A DNA stretch of 64,000 bases from JACKHO01 sp041398745 (GCA_041398745.1 JAWKUB010000011.1:186001-250000); one strand, 5' to 3'. Positions 8,516 through 18,477 are shown, numbered from the stretch's first letter. Made by a program: numbers and translations. Notes: generated by a model not told the origin, from the sequence alone.

Positions 8516-9328
8516 ATGCCCGCTGTCAACTCACCTCATCTCATCAAGCCCGGTACTCGGTTTGACATCCGAGCCACGAAAACGCACGGGGACAATTACC
8601 ATCCCTCGCGCAAAGAAGCCGAAAAGAAGTTCGAGGAACTGCGGGAAGAACTCATTGAGTGGCAGTACAAGCTCTACGCGGAACAGAAACAGAAGTTGCT
8701 CGTGGTTCTACAGGCCATGGATGCCGGGGGAAAAGATGGAACCATTCGCAAGGTGTTCACCGGCGTGAACCCTCAGGGAGTGCAGGTAACCTCCTTCAAG
8801 GTTCCGTCAAAAGAAGAACTGGCCCACGACTTCCTGTGGCGCATTCACAAAGCTGCCCCGGCGACAGGTATGATTGGCGTCTTTAATCGCTCACATTACG
8901 AAGACGTACTCGTCGTGCGTGTGGAGAATATCGTCCCCGAGTCGGTCTGGCGTCCGCGTTACGAAACCATCAACCACTTCGAAAAACTCCTCTCCGATGC
9001 AGGCACCAGAATTGTGAAGTTTTATCTGCACATTTCGCGCGAAGAACAGAAGGAGCGGTTCCAGGACCGACTCGACAACCCCGGCAAGCACTGGAAGTTC
9101 TCCATTGACGACCTCCGCAAACGCGAGCAGTGGGAAGACTACATGGATGCCTACGAAGACGCCCTCAACAACTGCTCCACCAGCCATGCCCCCTGGTACG
9201 TCATCCCCGCAGATTCAAAGTGGTACCGCAACTACGCCATTACCAAAATCCTGGTCGAGACTCTGCGCGACATGAACCCGGACTACCCCGAGTCAGAGGA
9301 TGATTTGTCGGGTGTTGTTGTCGAGTAG
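8516..9328 (+). CDS. ppk2: Polyphosphate kinase 2 family protein
   Basis: About 270 residues, matching single-domain PPK2 enzymes, which move phosphate between polyphosphate and nucleotides. The Walker A-like loop is AMDAGGKDGTIRKVF, the following segment GVNPQGVQVTSFKVPS, the Walker B/lid region GVFNRSHYEDVLVVRV, then HISREEQKERFQDRLDNPGKHWKFS and the C-terminal APWYVIPADSKWYRNY. The sequence pattern is of the type that mainly uses polyphosphate to phosphorylate ADP or AMP, but the class cannot be fixed by eye. ATG 8516 has GGAG eight bases upstream and is preferred to ATG 8501. It is a single gene, transcribed away from mch. Confidence 0.93.
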   Translation: MPAVNSPHLIKPGTRFDIRATKTHGDNYHPSRKEAEKKFEELREELIEWQYKLYAEQKQKLLVVLQAMDAGGKDGTIRKVFTGVNPQGVQVTSFKVPSKEELAHDFLWRIHKAAPATGMIGVFNRSHYEDVLVVRVENIVPESVWRPRYETINHFEKLLSDAGTRIVKFYLHISREEQKERFQDRLDNPGKHWKFSIDDLRKREQWEDYMDAYEDALNNCSTSHAPWYVIPADSKWYRNYAITKILVETLRDMNPDYPESEDDLSGVVVE

Positions 9329-9452
9329 GCGTCGAGACGGCAGTCTCGCTTACATACTTATTGACAATATCCGGATGCCCCGACTTGCGAAGAGAATCGC
9401 CACCGAATTAGCACCGTGCCGTGGTACGGAATGGAAGAGCAAGGACCAGCAA

Positions 9453-12400
9453 ATGACAAACCGGCATGCTGTCATCGGGATGGTAATTCATCTCTTTCTG
9501 TCAACCGGAATAACGATGGCTCAAGTGGAAGAACGGATGACCGTCGCGACCAGCTTCGACGAAGCAAAGCCGGGAACATTTGAGAGTCTAGAGACGTCAG
9601 TCGGTACTTGGATTGCAGACGCTGGTCAAGTCCTTGTAGACGACAAGCACGCGAAGACGGGTGCGCAATGTCTGCAACTCGGTGGCGGTGAGAAGACGGT
9701 TGTCACCCTCCAACTTGCCGATGGAGCAGACACGTCTGGGATTCTCTCTTTCTGGGCGGAACGCTGGACGAGCAGAAACCCCTTTTCGTTTCGAATCGAA
9801 AAGGACTCCGGTGACGGCTGGAAGGAAATCTACAACGGTGACGCGACGGTACGCGTGGGACGGGCATTTCTGAATTACGTCAAAGTTCCACTCGTCGATG
9901 AACACATCCAAAAGTTGAGATTCACGTGTACCAGCCCTCCGGCTACCGGAATTCTTATTGACGATATTCGCATTGCACCCGCTCAGCCCCAGAGAATTCA
10001 AAGTGTTGAAGCTCTGCCGTTCACTTTACCGGCGCTTATTGGCGGGAAATATTGTTCCCTTGCCAAACTGAAAATCGTAACAACAGGGATTTTGAATCCT
10101 CTTTCCGTGACCGAACTGCAGGCCGAGATAGAAGGAATCGAATTCCTGGAGTCGCTCCAGTTTGGCGATGGTGAATTCGTTTCGGTATCAAGCCCTGCCA
10201 GCCCGGAAGTCGCTGTTCGAGCAACGCGAGAGTTGACCGAAGGGGAGAACATTGTCTGGCTGAAGTGCAGGCTGAATGACGACGCCGACATTGACCAGCG
10301 CGTTGGGGCTGCGGTTCAACGCGTAACGTTTTCGAACGGAGAGGTGGTGAAACTGGATGTACCCGTCTCGCTGCAACGGATGGGAGTTGCCGTTCGCAAC
10401 GGTGGGGACAATGGCGTTCACACCTTTCGCATCCCCGGTTTGGCCACGACGAACCAAGGCACCCTCATTGCCGTTTACGACGTGCGATATCGGGGAGGTG
10501 GTGACCTTCCCGGCGACATCGACGTGGGAATGTCACGCTCGACTGACGGTGGTCGTACGTGGGAGCCCATGAAAGTCATTATGGACATGGGCGACGATCC
10601 GAAATGGTCATCTGACGGTATTGGAGATCCTGCCGTGCTGGTTGACCGGAACACTGGCACCATTTGGGTGGCGGGGACATGGAGTCACGGAAACCGATCG
10701 TGGAATGGATCAGGGCCGGGATTGAATCCGGCGGAAACGGGCCAACTCATGCTTGTCCGCAGTGATGATGACGGAGCCACCTGGTCCGATCCCATCAACA
10801 TCACGGAGCAGGTCAAGCGGCCGGAATGGTGTTTCATTCTGCAGGGTCCTGGCAAAGGCATCACCATGTCTGACGGGACCATTGTATTTGCGGCCCAATA
10901 TCAGGATCCGCCGGAGAAGCGACGACTGCCTCACTCGACAATTATCTATTCGCAGGACCACGGCGAAACGTGGCATGTTGGTACCGGTGCTCACGATGAC
11001 ACAACCGAGTCCCAGGTTGTGGAAGTTGAGCCGGGCGTGCTCATGCTGAACTGTCGCTACAACCGAAAGTCAGCGCGTGTGGTGATGACGACACGCGACA
11101 TGGGGGCAACGTGGCAGAAGCATCCCACGTCTGAACGAGCATTGATTGAACCCGGCACTTGTATGGCGAGCCTGATCAATGTCGATGCGGAAGTTGGGAA
11201 GGACGTCGGCAACTGGCTGCTGTTTTCCAACCCCGACAGCCTGCGCGGAAGGAATCACCTGACCATCAAGGCCTCATCTGACAATGGAAAATCGTGGCCC
11301 AAACAACATCGGCTTTTACTCGATGAAGGGAGCAGTGCGGGTTATTCCTGCATGTCCATGATTGATGAAGAGACCATTGGGATTCTGTACGAAGGGAGCC
11401 AGGCACATATGACATTTCAACGGGTCCCATTAGAAGACGTCATTGGCGCCGGCCAGAACGGTTCAAATTCCACCGGCAAATCGTCAGACACCAATAGTAC
11501 GCCTTCCGGTACAAGCAGCCGTTACCAAACTATGCTCAGTTTGCCGCAGGTCTTCAGCAGTCATATGGTTTTGCAGGCCAATGCTCCATTACCAGTATGG
11601 GGAAACGCGAAGCGTGGTAGTAAAGTGACGGTGCAGCTTGGCAACGAAACGCTCACAACCTCCGCGGGGGACGACGGTCGCTGGCTTGTTCGCTTCCCAG
11701 CCCGCAAGGCAACCTCGGTTCCGACAAGTCTCGTCGTTCAGTCTGGGATTGAGCAGGTCAGTTTTCGCGACGTCCTCATTGGAGAAGTCTGGGTTTGTGC
11801 TGGCCAATCAAATATGGAGTGGCAAGTGGACCAGTCGACGAACGGTCCCAAAGAACTTTCAAGTTTGGCTGAAACTGACGTTCCAAACATTCGGTTGTTG
11901 GATCTCACAAATGGGCCGCGTGGGGCGTCTGGCCCTTATACGACTCAGGAGCTTGGGCAGTTGCACCCCGAGTCCTTTGTTAATGGTCAGTGGGAAACCG
12001 CAACAGCTGACGCGGTCAGTGAATTCTCTGCCGTCGGATGGTATTTTGGCCGTCGTTTACAAGCAGATCTCAACGTTCCAATTGGATTGATTTGCCCGGC
12101 GGTTGGTGGCTCCCCGGCCGAAGCCTGGATTCCCAGAGACGCCCTTGCCCGAGATGACGAACTGAAACAACTCGTTTCCGGGTGTTGGCTCGACAATCCG
12201 CTACTGGGTGAATTCTGTCCAATGCGCGGTGAACAAAACTTGATACAAGCCATACAGGCGGGTGAGTCCATCCCTGGAGACGACCTGGGATTTCATCATC
12301 CGTTCAAGCCCGGCTTCCTCTGGTCGGCGGGCATTGAACCACTCATTCCGTATGCCATTCGGGGCGTCATTTGGTATCAGGGGGAATCCAACGCCGAAAC

Positions 12401-13013
12401 GCCTCAGCGCGTCTTGCAGCATGAAAAGCTGTTTCCGCTCCTCGTTACGGAGTGGCGCCAACACTGGCAGCAGGGGGACTTTCCATTTCTCTTCGTCCAG
12501 TTGCCATCTCTGAATCGGCCCGATTGGCCACAGTTTCGAGACGGGCAACGAAGATTTCTGGGGCAACTGCCGAATGTCGGCATGGCCGTAACAATGGACG
12601 TCGGACATCCAACCGATGTTCATCCGCACCAGAAGAAGCCGGTGGGGGAACGCCTCGCATTATGGGCGCTGGGAATGACCTATCAATCGAAGTCACAACC
12701 TGTCTGGGCAAGCCCACTATGTGACGAAGTCGAGCGTCGAGGCAACTCGTTAGTTGTTTCGTTCCAGCACTCTGGCACCGGCCTGAAAACGAGCGATGGC
12801 AAGCCAATTCGGCACTTCGAAATCTGTGGTCCAGACGGGACCTTCTATGCGGCCAAAGCAGACATTGTAAACAACGGACAGGCAGTTGCCGTTTCGAGTA
12901 AAGAAGTCGCTGAGCCGACAGCAGTGCGCTACGCATGGCAACCGTTCCCCAGTCCGCCAGTCAACCTCGTAAACAGCGCCGACTTACCTGCGTCTCCGTT
13001 TCTGATCGAGTAG
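9453..13013 (+). CDS. Secreted exo-sialidase fused to sialate O-acetylesterase
   Basis: A 1186-residue two-enzyme protein. A hydrophobic leader (residues 9-24, ending TMAQ) suggests export. Residues about 200-315 look like the beta-sandwich that precedes bacterial sialidases; the sialidase follows, with the arginine motif HTFRIPGL (Arg326) and five Asp boxes such as SRSTDGGRTW, VRSDDDGATW and YSQDHGETW. A Ser/Thr/Gly/Asn-rich linker (about 666-688) leads to an SGNH-type sialate O-acetylesterase: nucleophile Ser786 in GQSNMEW, then WYQGESN and HPTDVHPHQK with the acid-base pair. Together they could remove 9-O-acetyl groups and then release sialic acid from host or algal glycans. ATG 9453 has AAGGA seven bases upstream; the open frame back to 9300 lacks a signal and overlaps ppk2. 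Confidence 0.92.
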   Translation: MTNRHAVIGMVIHLFLSTGITMAQVEERMTVATSFDEAKPGTFESLETSVGTWIADAGQVLVDDKHAKTGAQCLQLGGGEKTVVTLQLADGADTSGILSFWAERWTSRNPFSFRIEKDSGDGWKEIYNGDATVRVGRAFLNYVKVPLVDEHIQKLRFTCTSPPATGILIDDIRIAPAQPQRIQSVEALPFTLPALIGGKYCSLAKLKIVTTGILNPLSVTELQAEIEGIEFLESLQFGDGEFVSVSSPASPEVAVRATRELTEGENIVWLKCRLNDDADIDQRVGAAVQRVTFSNGEVVKLDVPVSLQRMGVAVRNGGDNGVHTFRIPGLATTNQGTLIAVYDVRYRGGGDLPGDIDVGMSRSTDGGRTWEPMKVIMDMGDDPKWSSDGIGDPAVLVDRNTGTIWVAGTWSHGNRSWNGSGPGLNPAETGQLMLVRSDDDGATWSDPINITEQVKRPEWCFILQGPGKGITMSDGTIVFAAQYQDPPEKRRLPHSTIIYSQDHGETWHVGTGAHDDTTESQVVEVEPGVLMLNCRYNRKSARVVMTTRDMGATWQKHPTSERALIEPGTCMASLINVDAEVGKDVGNWLLFSNPDSLRGRNHLTIKASSDNGKSWPKQHRLLLDEGSSAGYSCMSMIDEETIGILYEGSQAHMTFQRVPLEDVIGAGQNGSNSTGKSSDTNSTPSGTSSRYQTMLSLPQVFSSHMVLQANAPLPVWGNAKRGSKVTVQLGNETLTTSAGDDGRWLVRFPARKATSVPTSLVVQSGIEQVSFRDVLIGEVWVCAGQSNMEWQVDQSTNGPKELSSLAETDVPNIRLLDLTNGPRGASGPYTTQELGQLHPESFVNGQWETATADAVSEFSAVGWYFGRRLQADLNVPIGLICPAVGGSPAEAWIPRDALARDDELKQLVSGCWLDNPLLGEFCPMRGEQNLIQAIQAGESIPGDDLGFHHPFKPGFLWSAGIEPLIPYAIRGVIWYQGESNAETPQRVLQHEKLFPLLVTEWRQHWQQGDFPFLFVQLPSLNRPDWPQFRDGQRRFLGQLPNVGMAVTMDVGHPTDVHPHQKKPVGERLALWALGMTYQSKSQPVWASPLCDEVERRGNSLVVSFQHSGTGLKTSDGKPIRHFEICGPDGTFYAAKADIVNNGQAVAVSSKEVAEPTAVRYAWQPFPSPPVNLVNSADLPASPFLIE

Positions 13014-13062
13014 ATTCGAACATCAGTAAGTACCTCAGCCGCGCCGGAGCCACTCGCAGACG

Positions 13063-13677
13063 TTACTCCTTGTTGCAATACCTCATCGACGAGGGGAGCA
13101 GTAACGTGACGAATATGATGAAGCACGCGAAGCCTACGCTGCCGATGATGAGCACCCGCGACATAATGACTTTCTCACTGTCCCCCATGATGACAATCAT
13201 TAGGGGAATGGCCCAACCGACAGCGGACAGCATGACGGCTCCGTTCCATGACTTGCGGTTTCCGTTGAACAGCTTCACCGCTCCCCAACCGGCGGTGCCC
13301 GAACCCCATGCAAAGAAGAAGGCATCCCACCAGCGCTCGGTCATTAATGCGTAGCCCGACATTCCCAGTGCGAGCGTTGCGACGAGGCCAATCAATCCAA
13401 CGCCAAGCCAAATCCCAATCGGGACACCTGCGTATTCAAAAGAACTGGACATCGAGGCCCAGAGGCCAAGCCTCTTCTTCTTGCGTTTTGCCTGCTTCTT
13501 CGACGCTTTAGGCGGCAGCGGCAAATCATCGAATTCGTTGACATTGAATGTGTCGACCGGAGAATTCGGGACTTGAATCGCGGCCTGACAGTTCTTGCAG
13601 CGAATCAGTTTTTCTGCGTGAGACGCATCCAGACGATACTTCTTCTTGCAAGCCGAACAGGCAACATCGATCTTCAT
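13063..13677 (-). CDS. Zinc-ribbon membrane protein (MJ0042-type N-terminus)
   Basis: A 204-residue protein. Cys7, Cys10, Cys27 and Cys30 form an N-terminal CxxC...CxxC zinc ribbon (ACSACKKKYRL ... IRCKNCQ) of the MJ0042 finger type, followed by a Lys-rich stretch (KKQAKRKKKR) and four hydrophobic spans (about 87-107, 118-135, 145-165, 175-196). Planctomycete genomes contain many such finger-plus-transmembrane proteins; their role is unknown. Transcribed convergently with the sialidase fusion, 50 bases apart; no neighbour hints at function. Confidence 0.75.
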   Translation of the reverse strand: MKIDVACSACKKKYRLDASHAEKLIRCKNCQAAIQVPNSPVDTFNVNEFDDLPLPPKASKKQAKRKKKRLGLWASMSSSFEYAGVPIGIWLGVGLIGLVATLALGMSGYALMTERWWDAFFFAWGSGTAGWGAVKLFNGNRKSWNGAVMLSAVGWAIPLMIVIMGDSEKVIMSRVLIIGSVGFACFIIFVTLLLPSSMRYCNKE

Positions 13678-13937
13678 GTTACGCCCTTACGCAGTCCCGT
13701 GAGCAAATCTCTTTGCAAAGTCCTTCTCTCGTATGGTAGTTATCGAAAGATGCTGCAAGTCGTGTCAAGAATGACAGTTTTTCGTTTGTAATTCTTGCAT
13801 TCCTCTGATGGCACAAGGTGACAGCCCAGAAATCTCGTTGACCATTGGAGTCGTCCGAACCTATTAGCTTTGGCGCAAGAGGCATTTTGCGTGTTTTGTG
13901 AGGTGAATGGTTTTCAGGCCAAGGATGGTTTCAGGAA

Positions 13938-14852
13938 ATGTCACACTTTCATCGGGCGTTGTTGTGGCTGGCTTTGTTTCTGGGCTTGGGTTCGGGCTGT
14001 GCGATGAACCGGGCCTCGGTGGCGATGAATGGACCGCAAATTGAGCGGGGGCGACCGAATGCTTTAGTTGATGGTGCCGGCTGGGTGGTTGGCATCCCGC
14101 AGAAGGTGCTGTTGTGGAACTCGCGGGTGGATAATCACAACGTGTCGCAGCGGACGGAGCAGATGGTGAAGGGCTATCTGGATGAGCAGGGGTTGGCTGA
14201 GACGAAAGTTCGCATCAATCAGTATGCTCCGCTCGATGAATGGCGCCGCCTGCGTGATAACTCCGAGGTCGGCATTGGCTGGCGATGTACGTTTGGTGCA
14301 CTGCATACGCTGGGATATACGGTGTTGCCCGGTCGCGTGTTCGGGGGAGATTCGTATAACCCCTACACCAACACACTCAGCATTTACTCCGACGTTCCTT
14401 CGCTTGGTGTGGTGGAAGCGGCTTATGCGAACGACGTGCGGAGTCGCAATTATCCCGGCACGTATGCGTTCACGCAGGAAATTGCTCCATTCTCCTTGTG
14501 GCACGACACTACAGCCCTGGGTGATGCTGAGAATTACATCGCACGGCAGGGGAGCCCCGAGGAACACATCGAAGCCGTGCAGGTGCTGTATCCCCGCTAC
14601 GGCATGAAGGCGGGATACGCTGTTGATTCCCTGGTCGGTGGTGGCAGCGTGGGGTCCATTGGACTCCTCGGGTTGTTGACCGGCCATGCCGTGGGTCGAC
14701 ATCGCGGCGGCAATTTGCGGGTCGATGCACTGAACACCGAGTTCGCGACGACAAGGCAACAACCGCCCGCGACTCGATCAACAGTGCCGCCGGTGCCGAA
14801 TGGCTCAGAGAGTTTTGTGGAGCAGGCCAGCTTTGAAATGCCTGCCGAGTAG
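13938..14852 (+). CDS. Putative lipoprotein of unknown function
   Basis: A 304-residue protein with a lipoprotein leader: hydrophobic residues 7-19 end in GLGSGC, so Cys21 is the likely lipidated residue. The body has segments such as GWVVGIPQKVLLWNSRVDNH, WRCTFGALHTLGYTVLPGRV and NPYTNTLSIYSDVPSLGVVEAAYAND; the last looks like a protease-type helix but has no HExxH. A glycine-rich hydrophobic stretch near 235-255 (VGGGSVGSIGLLGLLTG) could insert in a membrane. No family recognised. The 260 bases upstream contain no gene and should hold its promoter. Confidence 0.65.
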   Translation: MSHFHRALLWLALFLGLGSGCAMNRASVAMNGPQIERGRPNALVDGAGWVVGIPQKVLLWNSRVDNHNVSQRTEQMVKGYLDEQGLAETKVRINQYAPLDEWRRLRDNSEVGIGWRCTFGALHTLGYTVLPGRVFGGDSYNPYTNTLSIYSDVPSLGVVEAAYANDVRSRNYPGTYAFTQEIAPFSLWHDTTALGDAENYIARQGSPEEHIEAVQVLYPRYGMKAGYAVDSLVGGGSVGSIGLLGLLTGHAVGRHRGGNLRVDALNTEFATTRQQPPATRSTVPPVPNGSESFVEQASFEMPAE

Positions 14853-14880
14853 GTGAAGGAGTCACCATCCCGGCCGTTCC

Positions 14881-14923
14881 GTTGAAATGGTTGAGTGTGG
14901 CTACGCCACGGTTGAGATAGTTG
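14881..14923. repeat. Dispersed repeat with GTGGCTACGCCAC core, copy 1
   Basis: The 43-base unit has a palindromic core GTGGCTACGCCAC between two GGTTGAGAT-type direct repeats. A second copy lies at 49427-49469 with about six differences. Confidence 0.6.
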
Positions 14924-15100
14924 CCCCTTGCGGGAAGTTGTTTCGCCAAATGGCTTTAGCACTTCACTTTCGTGCGATGCCTCAGGTAATTCCTGGAATC
15001 ATCGCGAAAGTTTGATCTGGGGATTCACATCCTGCGTTGTCGGCGGTGAGGGGCGTCTCCTGGGAGATGCCCGGTCACGCACTACGTGTCGAGGTCGCAT

Positions 15101-15904
15101 ATGGCCAGTGAGTCATCGCCCGCGCCGGAAATTGAACTTCGGGATGTCACCGTCCATTTTGGAACGCGGCCTATTCTCGACCGCGTTTCCGCTTCAATTG
15201 AAGCGGGGAGCAGTGTCGCGGTCATTGGCCCCAACGGCGTGGGGAAAACCACGCTGCTGAAGGTGCTCGCGGGAGTGTTGTCGGCGCAGGAAGGAAACGT
15301 GCTCATCCGGGGCGTCGAACGGCGCTCAACTCCCGAGGCGGAACTGCAAATTCGTCAATGGACAACATTCATCCCAGATGATTTGTGGACCCCGAAAGTC
15401 GTAAGTGGTCGAGAATATCTCATGGCAGTCGGCGCATTATACGGCCTGCCCTACCGCCGTGTGCTGGAGCATACGGAACGCCTCATTCAGCTCTTTCAGT
15501 TAAATGAGGTCGCCGATAAGCCGCTCACCGATTGTTCGACCGGCCAGAAGAAGAAATTCTCGCTCTGTGCCGGACTGGTGACAGATGCGCCACTCTTGCT
15601 GTTTGACGAACCGTTCTCGGGCGGACTCGATCCCGCCGGGATTATGGCGTTTCGGGAAATCCTGCGGTCGTTCGCGGAGACGCGGTCGCATACTGTGGTC
15701 TTCACTACCCCGGTGCCCGAACTCGTGGAAGTCACTGCCGATCGAATTCTGGTTATCAGCGACTCCCACATTGTCCTCGACGAGTCGGTGGCCGAACTGA
15801 AGAAACAGCATGCCGGTCAGCCGTTTGGTGAAGTGCTGCAGAACCTCGTCTTCCCAAACGCCGCCTCACAGGTCCGCAGTTACCTTTCACCTGACAACTC
15901 ATGA
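15101..15904 (+). CDS. ABC transporter ATP-binding protein
   Basis: A 267-residue ATPase subunit. Walker A is GPNGVGKTT (residues 43-51), Walker B LLLFDEP, and the D-loop SGGLDPAG. The signature is CSTGQKKKFSL, with Ser-Thr-Gly-Gln in place of the common LSGGQ, as in ABC-2 type exporters related to the NatA/DrrA group. The last 40 residues are typical of that group's C-terminal tail. ATG 15101 has GAGG eight bases upstream; GTG 15086 is possible. It overlaps the following membrane gene by 4 bases (ATGA), so the pair forms one transporter. The substrate is unknown. Confidence 0.88.
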   Translation: MASESSPAPEIELRDVTVHFGTRPILDRVSASIEAGSSVAVIGPNGVGKTTLLKVLAGVLSAQEGNVLIRGVERRSTPEAELQIRQWTTFIPDDLWTPKVVSGREYLMAVGALYGLPYRRVLEHTERLIQLFQLNEVADKPLTDCSTGQKKKFSLCAGLVTDAPLLLFDEPFSGGLDPAGIMAFREILRSFAETRSHTVVFTTPVPELVEVTADRILVISDSHIVLDESVAELKKQHAGQPFGEVLQNLVFPNAASQVRSYLSPDNS

Positions 15905-17187
15905 GCCAGTTCCTTACTTCGCTGCGCCGCTTCCGCCTGATTCCGTTTTGTATCGGCTGGTTGGAGATATTGTTTTATCTGGCTGGATGCAGCCTGATGC
16001 GTGTTGCTCTGTCGATAACATCGACTGAGTCGGGGGCTGGAGCATCGGAATTCTATTGGCTTACGTTCGTTTTACTCGCTATGGGCGTAGTCTTTTTCAT
16101 TCCTGTGTACGCCGCCTTGCGGTACAGCCACACGCTGCCAGTGGGTGATGGGCATTTTCGGGATTGGATTGCGGCGACACCATGGACAAGTGACCGTGCA
16201 CTACCTTGGGGTTCTCCATTTTTTCACTACTCGGACCTGCTCCTTCTCGTCGTCATTTCGGCAGGATTCGCAATTGCACCTCCGGTCGACAGATTGTCGC
16301 CCGCGATACCTCCAATGGGAACGATGTTCTTGTTGGCTGGTGCTGCGGTGTTTGTGCTTTATGTATTGTCCCGAAGTGCGTTGCTCCTGATGCGAGCCAA
16401 ATCCAGTGTGTGCACGTGGATCATAATCCTGGCCTATCCCATTCAACTCTTTTACGCGTGGAACGCAATTTCCGGCAGCATTCCGGCACTGCTCATTCTT
16501 GTCCTCGTGACTGTGATGCAACTCGTTGCACAGGAGTTTGCACTGAAACAAATCATCCGCGACTTGAGCAAAGCACTCTACGCGTGCGATGATGAGCAGA
16601 ATGAGTTCGGTCACATGCGGAAATACGGTCCACAAGGTGCCGGATTCGGCTGGCCCTTCACTACGCTTTCACCACTCGCAAAAACGGGACGCGTCATTTC
16701 AGTACGTGATGGACTTCTGGGAGCTTTATGCCTGGGAATGATCACATTCGTCTTCGCGCAGCTTCAGATGCAATCTGGCGAAAATGTACGCGCCGCCAAT
16801 GGGTTTCTGTGGTTTTGCACGGTCGTTTTCGTTCTGGTTCGATTTGCTTTGTATCTGCCAGCATTCACATCGCCCGTAGTACGTTACAAAACTGGTCGTT
16901 GGATCATTCCTCGCGAGGACCGAGTATTCGTCGCGCCACTCCTGGCACTTCTGGCGGCTGGGGTGTGTTCGGCACTCCTGACGAATCAGCCCCTCACGCT
17001 CGCGCCCTGGGTTGCCGCACTGTGGAGCACTTGTGTCCCCGCCATCATCTTCCTCGTTGGCCCCAACCTGCTTGACCACAAGTTGACGACGTCAATTTGC
17101 ATGTCCGGCAAATCCATATGGCTGGCCAAACCAGTTGAATCGAAACGTGCCAGGCGCTCTCCAACCGTTCGTTCGATATTGGACTGA
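15901..17187 (+). CDS. ABC transporter membrane protein
   Basis: A 428-residue integral membrane protein with roughly nine to ten hydrophobic spans spread along the whole length and a basic C-terminal tail. It shows no motif of a named permease family that I can identify; the assignment as the transporter's membrane partner rests on the 4-base overlap with the ATPase gene and on size. A cytoplasmic-looking loop near residues 228-262 is rich in charge (DLSKALYACDDEQNEFGHMR). The likely transporter type is an ABC-2 like exporter, perhaps with two copies of this subunit. Confidence 0.75.
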   Translation: MSQFLTSLRRFRLIPFCIGWLEILFYLAGCSLMRVALSITSTESGAGASEFYWLTFVLLAMGVVFFIPVYAALRYSHTLPVGDGHFRDWIAATPWTSDRALPWGSPFFHYSDLLLLVVISAGFAIAPPVDRLSPAIPPMGTMFLLAGAAVFVLYVLSRSALLLMRAKSSVCTWIIILAYPIQLFYAWNAISGSIPALLILVLVTVMQLVAQEFALKQIIRDLSKALYACDDEQNEFGHMRKYGPQGAGFGWPFTTLSPLAKTGRVISVRDGLLGALCLGMITFVFAQLQMQSGENVRAANGFLWFCTVVFVLVRFALYLPAFTSPVVRYKTGRWIIPREDRVFVAPLLALLAAGVCSALLTNQPLTLAPWVAALWSTCVPAIIFLVGPNLLDHKLTTSICMSGKSIWLAKPVESKRARRSPTVRSILD

Positions 17188-17301
17188 GGCTTGGATGACA
17201 CGGCCCATTCCGCGCGGGCGACGTGGACGAGTGGGCGGTGAGCTTTGAATGCTCTTCGAGTTTGATCTGACATACGTGTGACATCGACGAAGTGTTCTCG
17301 G

Positions 17302-17525
17302 GTGCATCCAATAGATGGTGGTCATGCATCAACTCCCCCTCTCCCCCACGATGCACCATACAATGTTTCTCGACTTTCATTGTGGGGGAGAGGGTTGGGG
17401 TGAGGGGGAAAATCTGCGCGGAATTCACGCTCTGGCAACGCTTGGCGCCCCTAATCTGGCCTGTCGGCCATCTTCTCCCTCCAAGGATTGGGGAGAGAAG
17501 TCATGCCACCATTTATCGGACGTAC
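17302..17525. repeat. MITE-like element A with GTGCATCCaATAGATGG ends
   Basis: Ends GTGCATCCAATAGATGGTGG (17302-17321) and CCACCATTTATCGGACGTAC (17506-17525) are inverted repeats. Inside is the hairpin CCCTCTCCCCCAC / GTGGGGGAGAGGG followed by GGTTGGGGTGAGGGGG, then CTGGCAACG and a Pur/Pyr-rich tail that is shared with the element at 35485-35702. No coding capacity. It fills most of the 530-base gap between the permease and sulfotransferase-like genes; the rest of that gap shows nothing else. Confidence 0.7.
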
Positions 17526-17719
17526 CCTGCTCCCCCGGAGTGTTCTCTGAATCTGCTATTGTGCAGGACAGATTTTACGAAAAATCGTAAAATGGCAGGT
17601 TGGGGGTTCCCCCCGGGTTATCAACAGAATCCAATATCAATCCAGCAGCCAATGTGTTACAGGCTCCTGAACGTTGCTCATCCTCTGTGTGACCAATTTC
17701 TGATTCCGAAACGGCATTC

Positions 17720-18286
17720 ATGTCCAAAGCATTCATATTCGGTGTTGGCCTGAACAAGACTGGCACGACGAGCATTGCTAAAGCACTGAAGATTCTGGGC
17801 ATCAGCACGCGACACAGTGACCCGGAAAACGCGGCCTCGCTGAAGTCTGGCTGTTGGCCGGAAGATGTCGACGCGTTTCTGGATGGACCCATTCACGCAC
17901 ATCAATTTGAGTTGGCCGAACAGTTTCCAGAGGCATTGTTTATTCAAACCGTCAGGCCGATGGATGATTGGATTAACTCCCGAATTGTTCATGTGCTTCA
18001 CAATCGACTTCGGAATGATGGTGACCCTTGGTTGGAAATCGATACGGTCGCCTGGCGACAGGAGTACGAGGAATGGGAGAAGAACGCGAAGCTGTTTCGG
18101 GAGCAGAACCCTGGCCGCGTTCTCTATTGGGCTCTCGACCAAGATGCCAATTGGAATTCCCTCTGCCGCTTTCTGAAGCTTTCAGTTCCCGACGAGGAGT
18201 TTCCACACCGCAATCGAGGACATTGGCGACTCTTTGACATCCTGGAGCGGTATCGGTGTTATCCCCCCACTCTAAATGACGCCTAA
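17720..18286 (+). CDS. Sulfotransferase-like protein
   Basis: A 188-residue protein resembling the compact sulfotransferase family that transfers sulfate from PAPS to hydroxyl groups. The 5'-phosphosulfate loop is FGVGLNKTGTTSIAKALKIL at the N-terminus, the 3'-phosphate-binding segment is TVRPMDDWINSRI, and the C-terminal part ends FLKLSVPDEEFPHRNRG, as in that family. It is shorter than most family members (220-260 residues), with the middle region reduced. ATG 17720 is the natural start. Single gene between a repeat element and a convergent minus-strand gene; the acceptor is unknown. Confidence 0.78.
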   Translation: MSKAFIFGVGLNKTGTTSIAKALKILGISTRHSDPENAASLKSGCWPEDVDAFLDGPIHAHQFELAEQFPEALFIQTVRPMDDWINSRIVHVLHNRLRNDGDPWLEIDTVAWRQEYEEWEKNAKLFREQNPGRVLYWALDQDANWNSLCRFLKLSVPDEEFPHRNRGHWRLFDILERYRCYPPTLNDA

Positions 18287-18407
18287 CAGCCAGTGAATTA
18301 ATGCCGGGGTAAGATCGGGTTGGGCGAACCTCGGCCACGGTGCGGCGATAATGGAAAGCAAGCTTTCTCGCCAAGCGAAGACTTGAAACGGATGGACGCT
18401 CACGCAA

Positions 18408-18442
18408 ACAGCGAGGACGAGCAGGCGGCTCATCCTCGCTGT
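18408..18442 (-). terminator. Hairpin between convergent genes
   Basis: ACAGCGAGGA pairs with TCCTCGCTGT; read on the minus strand it is followed by TTTG, so it may end the transcript of the YHS-like gene at 18478-18924. The T-run is short. Confidence 0.5.
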
Positions 18443-18477
18443 GGCGATGAATTGTGATGTTAGCAGAACTGGTTAGA

